Assembly: GCF_021513155.1 (NCBI RefSeq)
Contig: NZ_CP090983.1
Location: 2,326,501-2,390,500, forward strand
Origin: Jeotgalibaca sp. MA1X17-3
GTDB lineage: Bacteria; Bacillota; Bacilli; Lactobacillales; Aerococcaceae
Length of the DNA: 64,000 nucleotides
Direction of reading: 5' to 3'
Shown here: piece by piece, positions 17,271 through 25,752 of the stretch
How the letters are laid out: the number at the start of each line of letters is the position of its first letter
How positions within the stretch are numbered: position 1 is the first letter of the stretch
Position numbers and translations under genes: made by a program
The notes under the pieces: model-generated
Seen by the model: the letters and a program-made list of their open reading frames with translations, nothing else
What the model was told of the DNA's origin: nothing
Database searches by the model: none

Positions 17271-17297
17271 TATTTTTTTATAATAGTAATCTCTAAA

Positions 17298-17987
17298 TTA
17301 TTCTCTTTGCTGAAGAATATCAGAGCGAGTTATGATTCCCAATATTTTTTGATTTGGCTCTCCATCATCTGTCACAAATAATGCTTCGCGATGAATCTCA
17401 TCAAATAAGGTTTCTACTTCATAGATATCCATTGTACTCGGAATGAATTTATAATTGGCTTTCTTTTGGTCATGGATCAAAACGTCCTCTACTTTTATAT
17501 CTTTTAAAGAAATCGTAGATTCAGACAGTTGATTAGATAACCAATAACTGATTCCATTATCTGTTAATAACCCTTCAAATTGACCTTGATCGTAGATAGG
17601 ATATTGAGAATAACGTTCTTTATTAAATGCACGCAGAACATCCACTAATGGGGTATCTTTTTCAAACTTTTTAACTTTTCTTTGGGCAATATGAAAAGCG
17701 GTCAAAGGATGAATTAACAAATTATGGATATACTTTATTTCCTTTATTGTTTGATTAGAAGGAACAGCAATATCACGATTATCATTATGTGCCAATATAT
17801 TTCTTAAATCTCCAAACGTTCTCAGTTGATTTGCATATTTTTTGACAACGGCAGAATGATTACTGGATTTATCAATTTTTTCATAAAACGGTAAGTGATT
17901 CCCGTTGTATTCTTTTTTTACGATTTCAGAAAGTTCGGCTTCTAATTTACCAAAATATTCTATAAATGTTTTTGTGTTATTTTCCAT
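17298..17987 (-). CDS. CBS-pair protein with helical HEPN-like N-terminus
   Basis: 229 residues. The C-terminal part (about 105-229) is a CBS pair (TPLVDVLRAFNKERYSQYPI ... KILGIITRSDIL), a module that commonly binds adenosine nucleotides. The N-terminal 100 residues are helical and contain RTFGDLRNILAHND, which fits the R-x4-H motif of HEPN-type folds. The fusion suggests a nucleotide-sensing helper protein; RNase activity is possible from the motif but unproven. It lies 18 bp downstream of the quinone oxidoreductase on the same strand, so it is likely co-transcribed. Confidence 0.7.
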   Translation of the reverse strand: MENNTKTFIEYFGKLEAELSEIVKKEYNGNHLPFYEKIDKSSNHSAVVKKYANQLRTFGDLRNILAHNDNRDIAVPSNQTIKEIKYIHNLLIHPLTAFHIAQRKVKKFEKDTPLVDVLRAFNKERYSQYPIYDQGQFEGLLTDNGISYWLSNQLSESTISLKDIKVEDVLIHDQKKANYKFIPSTMDIYEVETLFDEIHREALFVTDDGEPNQKILGIITRSDILQQRE

Positions 17988-18005
17988 AAGGACCTCTTTC
18001 CACTT

Positions 18006-18986
18006 TTATTTAATTTTTAAAATAATTTTCCCGATATTACGACTTTCTTCCATATATTGTTGGGCTGCTTCTGCTTCTTCTAATGGGAAAACTTTATGGA
18101 CAATCGGTTTTATACGACTGTTCTCCATAATTGGTAATACTTTTTCAGAAAATTCATGAGTTAGTTCAGATTTATAGGCATCACTTCTAGGGGTCAGTAA
18201 CGTTCCAGTTAATGTAATGTATTTCATCATTAGACTAGTTATATCTAGATTTTCTATCTTACTTCCACCTAGTGTTCCAATTAGAACCCAATGACCTCCT
18301 TTTTTAATGCTTTTTAGATTCTTTTCCCAATAGGAAGCACCAATAAAATCTAGGATCACATCTACTCCATGATTATTGGTAGCTGTTAATACTTTTTCAT
18401 CAAAGGACTCTTTCTTATAGTAAATCAAAAAATCTGCTCCTAGTTCTTTACAAAATTCTAGTTTTTCTTTAGATCCGGCTGTTGTAATCACATTTGCGTC
18501 AACAAGTTCTTTAGCGAGCTGGATAGCAGCTGTTCCAACGCCACTTCCCCCTGCATGTATCAGAACCGTTTGTTTTTTTGATAGCTTTCCATGCCAAAAC
18601 AAAGTCTGATAAGCGGTTAAAAAAACTTCAGGGATTGCGGCTGCTTGTTCAAAAGTAAACATCTCTGGGATTTTCATAGCACGATCAGATGGTAAGACTG
18701 CATATTCTGCATATCCTCCTCTATTAACGAGCCCCATCACTTTGTCTCCAACTTCAAAAACAGATTCACTCTGTCCTACTTTTGCAACAATTCCAGCCAC
18801 TTCAATCCCTAGTCCCATTTGTGGAGTTGAACTAGACATTTTTTCTCGACTTAAAAGGTCCGTACGATTTATCCCAGCAGCATGCACTTCAATTAAAAGC
18901 TCATTTTCTTTTATACTAGGTTTTTCAGTTGTTCCTATTTTTAAAGTAGTTCCTTCTTTTTCTTGATGCACAAAAATTGCTTTCAT
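18006..18986 (-). CDS. Zinc-independent MDR-family NADPH:quinone oxidoreductase
   Basis: A 326-residue medium-chain dehydrogenase/reductase of the quinone oxidoreductase branch. A GroES-like N-terminal half (HAAGINRTDLLSRE, GIEVAGIVAKVG) is followed by a Rossmann NADPH domain with VLIHAGGSGVGTAAIQLAK. Catalytic zinc cysteines of alcohol dehydrogenases are absent, typical of this branch (QOR, zeta-crystallin, TP53I3-like). Expected to reduce quinones or enones in the cytosol. Start ATG at 18986 with AGGAG. Followed closely by the CBS gene. Confidence 0.88.
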   Translation of the reverse strand: MKAIFVHQEKEGTTLKIGTTEKPSIKENELLIEVHAAGINRTDLLSREKMSSSTPQMGLGIEVAGIVAKVGQSESVFEVGDKVMGLVNRGGYAEYAVLPSDRAMKIPEMFTFEQAAAIPEVFLTAYQTLFWHGKLSKKQTVLIHAGGSGVGTAAIQLAKELVDANVITTAGSKEKLEFCKELGADFLIYYKKESFDEKVLTATNNHGVDVILDFIGASYWEKNLKSIKKGGHWVLIGTLGGSKIENLDITSLMMKYITLTGTLLTPRSDAYKSELTHEFSEKVLPIMENSRIKPIVHKVFPLEEAEAAQQYMEESRNIGKIILKIK

Positions 18987-19022
18987 TCGTTACACTCCTT
19001 TTACTAATCCGTTTGTAAATTT

Positions 19023-20390
19023 TTATTCGATAGGAAGTTTCACAGTAAAAGAAGTTCCTTTTTCAGGAATACTATCTACTGTTATTTTTCCTTGGTGAGC
19101 ATGAACGATACTTTTTACAATGGACAGTCCAATTCCTTGACCACCTAAACGACTATTTCTGGATGGATCAACCATGTAGAATCGATCAAAGATATGACTT
19201 AATTCATCCACACTCATTCCTTTTCCTGTATCTTGAATCGTCCATTTTATATATTCCTTGTTCTTTTCAATAGAAATAGAAATCCTTCCTTTTTCCGGTG
19301 TAAATTTAATCGCATTGGCTAATAAGTTCGTGAAGACTTGGCTTATTCGATCTCTGTCAGCCTGTACCTGTACACTTTCTCCGTTCACTTGAATAGATAG
19401 CTGTTTTTCTTTAATTAATGCTTCAAAATTGGCAACCACCTGATTACTCAAGTCCTTCACGTTTACTTTTGTTTTTTGTATGACCAAGGACTCCCTTTCC
19501 ATTTCATTCAGCCGTTCAATATTACCAATGAGTCGAGTCATTCGATTGATTTCAATATAACAGGTTTCTAATCGTTCCGGAGTTGGTGCCCAAATTCCAT
19601 CCATCATAGCTTCTAAGTTTCCTTTTACTGTCGTAAGAGGGGTACGGATTTCATGCGCTAAATCTCTAGAGAGTTGGCTACGCATTTTTTCTTGTCTTTT
19701 TAATTGAGAAGTCAGCTCATTTAAATTTTCCATTAGTTCATTCATTTCCACAATAGGAGTATCTGGTTCTAAAAAATCTTGATAGCCTCCCTTGCTAACT
19801 TTTTTTGTAAAATGATTGATTGTAATAAGTGGCTTACTAAATTTTTGTGCAATCGACCCAGCAAATAAAATTGAAAACAGAAAAGCAGTTCCTCCCACTA
19901 TCAGAAAGTTTTGTTTCATTTTCGTAATAAATTGCTGGTCATCTTCTGTATAGCTTGATGATTCTTTGAAACGGAAAACAGCTGTACCTATTGACTTTCC
20001 GTCTTTTTTTAAGGAGTAGCTTCTTTCTAGTTCATCACTCGTTGATTGGTTCATCATTCCGTGCATAGAATGATTTCCTTGCATATCGTGAGACTGAGCA
20101 GAAGACTGTAGGAGGTCTCCTTCTTCGTTATACAGTTCAAACGAAAAATCTGAATGCATCGCAAACATATGCAAACTATTCATCATTTTTTCATCAAACC
20201 CTGACCCTATTTGATATGCATCTTCAATGTCTTTCACGTATTCAGAAATCTCTGTTTCTTTTCGCTCTTCAACATAATCTTGAAAATAAACATCCATCAA
20301 TTGGATCGTTCCCCAACTAATCATGCCAATAATCAGAAAGGAGAATAAAAGAAACGAGAAAACAAGTTGCCATCTAATGGTCCGTTTCAT
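19023..20390 (-). CDS. Sensor histidine kinase with His/Met-rich extracellular loop
   Basis: 455 residues: TM1 (about 8-32), an extracellular domain (about 33-158), TM2 (about 160-182), HAMP, a HisKA domain with phospho-acceptor His246 in DLAHEIRTPL, and an HATPase domain (N box NAIKFTP, DTGKGM, GGQGIGLSIVKSIV). The sensor loop holds SHDMQGNHSMHGMMNQ (about 100-115) and MMNSLHMFAMHSDF, a composition suited to binding soft metals such as copper or silver. The gene overlaps its response regulator by 4 bp. Facing genes encode a membrane SHOCT protein and a secreted His-rich protein, so a metal-response role is plausible but inferred. Confidence 0.9.
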   Translation of the reverse strand: MKRTIRWQLVFSFLLFSFLIIGMISWGTIQLMDVYFQDYVEERKETEISEYVKDIEDAYQIGSGFDEKMMNSLHMFAMHSDFSFELYNEEGDLLQSSAQSHDMQGNHSMHGMMNQSTSDELERSYSLKKDGKSIGTAVFRFKESSSYTEDDQQFITKMKQNFLIVGGTAFLFSILFAGSIAQKFSKPLITINHFTKKVSKGGYQDFLEPDTPIVEMNELMENLNELTSQLKRQEKMRSQLSRDLAHEIRTPLTTVKGNLEAMMDGIWAPTPERLETCYIEINRMTRLIGNIERLNEMERESLVIQKTKVNVKDLSNQVVANFEALIKEKQLSIQVNGESVQVQADRDRISQVFTNLLANAIKFTPEKGRISISIEKNKEYIKWTIQDTGKGMSVDELSHIFDRFYMVDPSRNSRLGGQGIGLSIVKSIVHAHQGKITVDSIPEKGTSFTVKLPIE

Positions 20391-21070
20391 TCTTCCCCTC
20401 CAAATCGATACCCTACTCCATATATGGTTTTAATATATTTGGGTTGACGAGGTGTATCTTCTAATTTTTGCCGAATATTTTTAATATGGGAGTCAATGGC
20501 TCGATCGGTACTCTCATACCCCCAGCCTTTACTATTTTCCAACAATTGATCCCTACTGAACACTTGATTTGGATGCTTTGCCAAAAATTCTAACAGATTG
20601 TATTCACTCGCTGTATACTCTACTTCTTTTCCTTTTAAAAAAACTTGTCTCGACTCTGGCAAAATTACCAGTTCACCTTCATAAAAAGAAAGACGAGATT
20701 CTTTTTTCATTGGTTGGACTCTACGTAACACTGTTTCAACACGTGCTACTAATTCTTTCGGACTAAATGGTTTCGAAATATAGTCATCTGCTCCGATATG
20801 CAAACCTTTTAAAATATCACTTTCTGAAGAACGTGCTGTCAACATGATGATCGGCACAGAAGAGTCTTTACGAATTTGTTTGCATACTTCAATTCCAGAT
20901 ACATCCGGTAGCATGAGGTCCAAAACAAGTAAATCGGGTTGGTGTTCACTAAATTTTTGCAAAGCTTCTTTTCCTGATTCAGCACGAAAGACTTCATATT
21001 GATTGGCAACTAAGTAAGCTTCTACAATATTTAAAATATTCGGTTCATCATCCACAATTAAAACTCTCAT
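20387..21070 (-). CDS. OmpR/PhoB-family response regulator
   Basis: 227 residues with a receiver domain (1-118; acidic pair DD at 7-8, phospho-Asp51 in LLVLDLMLP, Lys in YISKPFSP) and a winged-helix DNA-binding domain (about 130-225; NQVFSRDQLLENSKGW, DSHIKNIRQKL, IKTIYGVGYRF). Partner of the overlapping histidine kinase. The start follows GAGGAGG. Its likely binding site is the TCTCCA tandem repeat found once before its own gene and once before the divergent operon. Confidence 0.93.
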   Translation of the reverse strand: MRVLIVDDEPNILNIVEAYLVANQYEVFRAESGKEALQKFSEHQPDLLVLDLMLPDVSGIEVCKQIRKDSSVPIIMLTARSSESDILKGLHIGADDYISKPFSPKELVARVETVLRRVQPMKKESRLSFYEGELVILPESRQVFLKGKEVEYTASEYNLLEFLAKHPNQVFSRDQLLENSKGWGYESTDRAIDSHIKNIRQKLEDTPRQPKYIKTIYGVGYRFGGEE

Positions 21071-21091
21071 TTTATTCCTCCTCTTTTCTTT

Positions 21092-21125
21092 ATCATACTC
21101 GTTAATGATGGAGACAACGTGGAGA
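21092..21125 (-). promoter_or_regulatory. Response-regulator operator and -10 of the two-component operon
   Basis: On the minus strand TCTCCA occurs at 21125-21120 and again at 21114-21109 (11-bp period), then 11 nt, then TATGAT (21097-21092) followed by AAAG. Two half-sites one helical turn apart replace a clear -35 box, as in OmpR-family activated promoters. Confidence 0.75.
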
Positions 21126-21167
21126 CGGTTCTTTCTTTATAATTGTACCAAAAAAAGAAAAAAAGGT

Positions 21168-21201
21168 TCTCCATATTTTCTCCATGATGTTTTCTTATGA
21201 T
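21168..21201 (+). promoter_or_regulatory. Mirror-image response-regulator operator and -10 of the divergent operon
   Basis: TCTCCA at 21168-21173 and 21179-21184 (11-bp period), then 11 nt, then TATGAT (21196-21201) followed by AAAG. Spacing and sequence equal those of the operator on the opposite strand at 21125-21092. Confidence 0.75.
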
Positions 21202-21237
21202 AAAGATATAGAAAAAAAGAACAGGAAGGTGACGTAA

Positions 21238-21545
21238 ATGGGACATCATTTTTTCTCATCTAGTTGGATGAATCAATTAATGGGTGGAGGACAACGGGGA
21301 ACTAGTATGATGGGAGGATTTTTACTCTTTAGGATAATCGGCTTTGCTCTTTTTCTTTTTCTAATTTTTTATTTATTGAAAAAAAGAAACAGCAACCGAT
21401 ACAACCAAACGATACAGAAGAAACGGCATTAGAAATCCTTGAAAAAGAATTTGCAAGAGGAAATATCACAGAGGAAGACTTTTTAATTAAGAAATCTTAT
21501 CTGGGTTTTCCTGAAAATAGAAACAAAAAGAATAGGAGAAATTAA
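21238..21545 (+). pseudogene. Small membrane protein with SHOCT domain (homopolymer frameshift)
   Basis: The N-terminal frame gives a Gly/Met-rich start (MGHHFF, MGGGQRGTSMMGG) and one transmembrane segment (about 29-47). Adding one A to the A7 run at 21379-21385 continues the frame into QQPIQPNDTEETALEIL and a SHOCT motif (ILEKEFARGNITEEDFLIKK), ending at TAA 21543-21545. As deposited, the product would be a 64-residue fragment without SHOCT. First gene downstream of the TCTCCA operator; its stop lies 1 bp before the secreted His-rich protein. Probably a membrane accessory protein of the same response. Confidence 0.75.
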
Positions 21546-21546
21546 T

Positions 21547-21945
21547 ATGAACAAAAAAATGTTCCAAAATGGAATTTTTTCAGTTGCTGCACTATTGGTA
21601 TTTGCTACAGCTTCATCAACAGTCGTTTCTGCACACGGTAATGGTGATCAACAAACCATGGAACGTAGCGAAGGCGGCCATCACATGCAAAACCACTCTT
21701 CTATGTGGGAAGAAAATGAAAATCAAGAAGACTGGGGAAATACACATCGTTCCATGCACAAGAGTGAGAACAGCTCATGGGAAAATAGAACTGAATCAGA
21801 GATGCGTACTGGGGCGAGAGGAAGTTGTCACTCCAGCCAAACAGATGATGAACACGAAAACAGTAGGATGATGCAATCTAGAAATTGGTCAGATGATCAC
21901 GCTCACTCTCAGCATTTCAGTCATGGATCCGTCGAAAACAATTAA
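21547..21945 (+). CDS. Secreted His/Met-rich protein, probable metal binder
   Basis: 132 residues with an N-terminal signal peptide (MNKKMFQNGIFSVAALLVF, predicted cleavage after VVSA) and a hydrophilic, probably disordered mature part. It contains 12 His residues (GGHHMQNHSS, HRSMHK, DDHAHSQHFSHG) plus Met, Asp and Glu and a single Cys. No known domain. Composition and its position in an operon controlled by a kinase with a His/Met-rich sensor loop suggest extracellular chelation of copper, silver or zinc. Family not recognised; the function is inference. Confidence 0.7.
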   Translation: MNKKMFQNGIFSVAALLVFATASSTVVSAHGNGDQQTMERSEGGHHMQNHSSMWEENENQEDWGNTHRSMHKSENSSWENRTESEMRTGARGSCHSSQTDDEHENSRMMQSRNWSDDHAHSQHFSHGSVENN

Positions 21946-21960
21946 ATTTTTTAAATAGGA

Positions 21961-22008
21961 AAGCAGAAGGATTTCCAGCAATCGTTGCTGTGGATCCTTC
22001 TGCTTTTT
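21961..22008. terminator. Bidirectional terminator
   Basis: AAGCAGAAGGAT and ATCCTTCTGCTT form the outer stem and CCAGCAA/TTGCTG the inner stem, followed by T5. It serves the plus-strand His-rich operon and the convergent DUF924 gene. Confidence 0.88.
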
Positions 22009-22543
22009 AAAATCCTTTATTTTCCTTCATATATTCTACTTCTTCTGGAGTAGAATCACGATTCAACGCTTTATTCCGATGAGGAAATCTCCCGAATTTT
22101 ACAATAATATCACGATGTCCTATTTCAAATTGGAGCGTATTTTCCATACCTTTTTCGGCGAATAGTTCCATAGCGATATCGTGAATAGCCATAGATTCTG
22201 AATGCATAAAAGGCATATATAAAAACGAACGTTGGCTGGTGGTGAGTTTGTCAATTTCTTCCGTACGAATTGCTTCTTGTGCTAAAACAAGCGCAATTCC
22301 ATCTGTAGAAAATGCTTTTGCTTGATCTCGAAACATATTACGGGAAAATTGATCAAGGATAATGATTTCTGCAAGACGCCCTTGAATCGTTTCTCTCCAT
22401 TGCCATAGTTCACCTGCAGCTGCTTGACGATGAACTTCAGAAAATCGTTGTCGAATTTCCTCATCGAAATGTTCATCCTTTTTAAAGTGAAATTTTGGAT
22501 CTATTTCCTTAAACCAAAAATCTAATATTTCTTGGTATTCCAT
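22007..22543 (-). CDS. DUF924 family protein
   Basis: 178 residues matching the DUF924 family along its length: ILDFWFKEIDPKFHFKKD at the start, the conserved LAEIIILDQFSRNMFRD core, SFLYMPFMHSES and the C-terminal FGRFPHRNKALNRDSTPEE. All-helical, TPR-like cytoplasmic protein of unknown function that is widespread in bacteria. The start follows GAGGGAG. Monocistronic. Confidence 0.88.
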   Translation of the reverse strand: MEYQEILDFWFKEIDPKFHFKKDEHFDEEIRQRFSEVHRQAAAGELWQWRETIQGRLAEIIILDQFSRNMFRDQAKAFSTDGIALVLAQEAIRTEEIDKLTTSQRSFLYMPFMHSESMAIHDIAMELFAEKGMENTLQFEIGHRDIIVKFGRFPHRNKALNRDSTPEEVEYMKENKGF

Positions 22544-22672
22544 TTTATTTACACTCCCTCATAATAAATAAGTTTATTACTGTCATTATATCTGATATAC
22601 AAACATTTTTAAAAGTATTTGCTGTTTTTTTGCGGATATTAAGGAAGGGAGTCTTAACAAGGAGGGAAACAA

Positions 22673-23590
22673 ATGAATCTAAAAGAACGCGCACTACCAG
22701 AAGAACTATTTGTTTTACAAATTTTAGAACAACGAATGAGTTTATCTTCGCCATTAAAACACCGACTCTATACTTTGCAAGTGGGCTATGATGGTGAAAT
22801 CATATTTGATAAATGGCTATTAGCTATGGAATGGGATAGCATTGTTATTCATGATTTACGTATCAAACAAAATTTTTCCGAAGTTCAAATCGATACTTTA
22901 GTAATTACAAATAAAAAGATATTTATTTTTGAAATTAAAAATTTTATCGGAGAATATTACTGGGAATCTCAAACTCTTTTTAAAAAGCCAAATAAACAAG
23001 TAAAAAATCCACTTCATCAATTGGAGCGCAGTAAATTACTTATACGTCAGCTTGTAAATGAATGGCAATGTGATTACTCAGTAGAAGCTTCTCTGATTTT
23101 TGTTCATCCTCAATTTACATTGTTCAACGCTTCGTTAGAAGCACCTATTATTTTACGTTCTCAAATAGAGGAACGACTTCATGCATTTAAACGTCTCTCA
23201 TCAGGAATTACATTAGAAAATAAAATTTTTGCAGAAAAATTAGTTCAAATGCACCTATCTACAAACTCTTTTTCCCAGCTACCGAATTATCAGTATCATC
23301 AATTAAAAAAAGGAGTTCCATGTGCACATTGTCAATCCCTTCTTACTCAACTTCGAGGTAGAAAATGTTTTTGTAATCATTGTAATCTTCAAGAAAATAT
23401 TTATGCATCCATTCATCGTCTAACAAAAGAATTCAGTCTATTATTTCCAGAAGAGCAAATAACTGTAAAGAAAATTTATGATTTTTCTGGTGAAATCGTT
23501 TCTAAACAAGTTATTCGAACCGCTTTAAAGAAACGTTACCATGTATGTGGTAGTGGGTGGCATTCCTTCTACTTGCCTAATGTAGAGTAA
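22673..23590 (+). CDS. NERD-domain protein with C-terminal zinc ribbon
   Basis: 305 residues. The NERD (nuclease-related) domain spans about 40-165: GYDGEIIFDKWL, then EVQIDTLVITNKKIFIFEIK with the acid/E-x-K pattern of the restriction-endonuclease-like fold. Two CxxC pairs (PCAHCQ and FCNHCN, about 215-240) suggest a zinc ribbon. It may act in DNA processing or nucleic-acid binding; no partner helicase or kinase is adjacent. The ribosome binding site AAGGAGGG is strong. Downstream lies a tandem repeat array. Confidence 0.8.
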   Translation: MNLKERALPEELFVLQILEQRMSLSSPLKHRLYTLQVGYDGEIIFDKWLLAMEWDSIVIHDLRIKQNFSEVQIDTLVITNKKIFIFEIKNFIGEYYWESQTLFKKPNKQVKNPLHQLERSKLLIRQLVNEWQCDYSVEASLIFVHPQFTLFNASLEAPIILRSQIEERLHAFKRLSSGITLENKIFAEKLVQMHLSTNSFSQLPNYQYHQLKKGVPCAHCQSLLTQLRGRKCFCNHCNLQENIYASIHRLTKEFSLLFPEEQITVKKIYDFSGEIVSKQVIRTALKKRYHVCGSGWHSFYLPNVE

Positions 23591-23609
23591 GTGACCGATT
23601 ACCTTTTTT

Positions 23610-23861
23610 GGCGTATATCGCAACCAACTACTACTCTTCGTTGCGATGCAAACTCTTTTTCGACGCATACCGCAACTAACTACCACTCTTCGTTGCGATA
23701 CAAATCCTTTTCTGGCGCATACCGCAACCAACTACTACTCTTCGTTGCGATGCAAGCCCTTTTTCGGCGCATACCGCAACCAACTTGCATCCTTCGTTGC
23801 GAGGCAAACTCTTTTCTGGCGCATACCGCAACCAACTACTACTCTTCGTTGCGATGCACAC
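23610..23861. repeat. 52-bp tandem repeat array, five copies
   Basis: Copies begin at 23610, 23662, 23714, 23766 and 23818 (the last is partial), an exact 52-bp period. Each carries a hairpin core in which GCAT..CGCAAC pairs with GTTGCGATGC around a pyrimidine-rich loop, then a 10-12 bp T-rich linker that varies between copies. The period is not a multiple of three, so it is not a coding repeat. It sits between the convergent NERD and GH20 genes. Confidence 0.9.
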
Positions 23862-25748
23862 TAAAAAAAGCCGGAAATTTTCCCTGTCGTTATCAATTCT
23901 GAGTAGAATCCTCTTCCTAATGTGCCTTCTCCTAGGTACTCAGGACCTGAGAAAGGTAATTTTGTTTCTTCTAATTCCATAATCTGATCTATTTTTCCAT
24001 CTAGATAATCAGTCAGCAACAGAATGAGTGTCTCGTTCCTAGAAACGACTCCTCCATAGCGCACATCGATTACTTCCCAGCCAAATACTTTGTACTCTTG
24101 TAGCCATACCCCACGATGTGATGCTTGTAATTGTTTTACTTTTTCTCTTAATTGTTTTGCTTGTTGCAAAATGATTTGTAACTCATTTTTATTATTCTGA
24201 TGATACGCATCCGATAATCGTATTCCCATCTCCGCTTTTATTGCTAACACATCTGCAAAATGATAATAAAAATCAAAGAGAAGAGTGAGTTCTCCTTCTT
24301 GTTCTGTGAGTGGTTTGAGCCTTTCACTAAGTTCTTGGTAGTACTCACTCAAATTCAGTCCTCGTATTGTTTCGTCAAATAGTCCTAATAAAGGATCTTG
24401 CCAAAGAATAGATTTGGACACAGAAGAAATATTTAGGTTTCCTTCCATCACTCCAGGCGTTTCATCAAAGTCATTTAAATATAAAAACTCTTCTAATTTC
24501 ATACCAAAATTAAATTTGAATTCTTTTTCCATTCTTTTCTCATCGTATTCATTGTGATACGTTAATTCAGCAAAAAGTTGTAATCCAGGCAAAATAGTCA
24601 TCAGAGGTGTTTCATTTCCATCATCGCCCCATACCGTTGCAAAAACTTCGTTTACTCCATTCCGTTTGCAACTAGTTAAAGCTGCTATCGTTGTGGCAAA
24701 AGTTTTTCCATAATTAGGAGCAATTCCGTTCCAGGTCCATATCCCACCAGCGAAAATCAGCTTTTTATTTAACTTTTGATGGTTTTGGATATAAGTATCA
24801 TATAATTTTTCATCTTCATGATAGTAGTCCCAATAAACCATATCGATATCCGGAATCCCGGCTATAATTTTTTTGGTATTTATGGTTGTAAATCATAATA
24901 ATTACCGGTACTAGAACCCGCTCGATAATACATGTCACTCCACATCATCGGCTCTAATCCATGTTTTTGAGTGATGCTAACTACTTCTTTTAAATGCTCA
25001 TTCATAATACTAAATTGGTCTTTGAATCCATTTTTACGTCGATAAGCACCTAAACCAACATCATGAGCTTCATCCATTCCAATATGAATTCGTTTTGAAC
25101 GGAAAGGACGACTAGCCGTTTCAATTAAGGTATCAATAAATTCATACGTTTTTGGTTCTCCTACTAAAAGATTATCTCTCGTATCTCTCATATCTTGAGC
25201 ATACTCATATTGTAACGCTAACGTAAGATGCGCCAAAGTTTGAATACACGGAACCATTTCTATTCCTAAATCAAAAGCATAGTTGTCTATTTCTTTCAAT
25301 TCATCTTCAGTATATCTTCCACGTAAGTAGCCAAAATAGAGATATTCTTTTACTTCATAAGTATCTTCGTTGTATAGCATAGCTAGATTTAAACCTAGCC
25401 TAGCCATATGACGTAATAATTTCTTCGTTCCCTCTACTTTTAATACAGCATTACGTGAATTATCAACCATCACTCCTGTTTTTCAAAAGCAGGTGTTTCG
25501 ACTATAGAAAAAGGTTGTCCTTCTTGAATTTCCATAGCCCATAGATTCATCATCCGGAAAAAATTATTTTTGTGGGTGTAACCAATCATTCCTTCTATCC
25601 CATCAAAAGAAGCATGTAACTCCTTTTCATTTTTCATTATCTGGATTGTAATCCCTTCTTGATCGAACTCAATCTGAAGGTCCTTTTTTAATTCTGCTAA
25701 TCCAACTTGAAGCTCTTCTAATTCACCCATCAAATTTACTTTCAACAT
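23861..25748 (-). pseudogene. GH20-family beta-N-acetylhexosaminidase-like enzyme (two frameshifts)
   Basis: About 628 residues once joined. The first frame (from 25748) is a small N-terminal domain. The second (to 24880) is a TIM-barrel part with the GH20 Asp-Glu pair in KRIHIGMDEAHDVGLG. The third has the rest of the barrel (FAGGIWTWNG, FATVWGDDGNETP) and a helical C-terminal domain. Adding one base to T5 at 25479-25483 and one to TT at 24886-24887 restores a single frame. GH20 enzymes remove terminal GlcNAc or GalNAc; no signal peptide is seen, so it probably acts inside the cell on imported oligosaccharides. The ATG at 25748 has AAAGGA upstream; a more distal ATG lacks one. Confidence 0.82.
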
Positions 25749-25752
25749 ATAA

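Noticed and set aside
23610..23861. CRISPR array or repeat-containing coding gene
   Set aside because: The whole 52-bp unit is repeated, spacers are not unique, and no cas gene is near. The period is not a multiple of three, so the ORFs through it in several frames are repeat artefacts.
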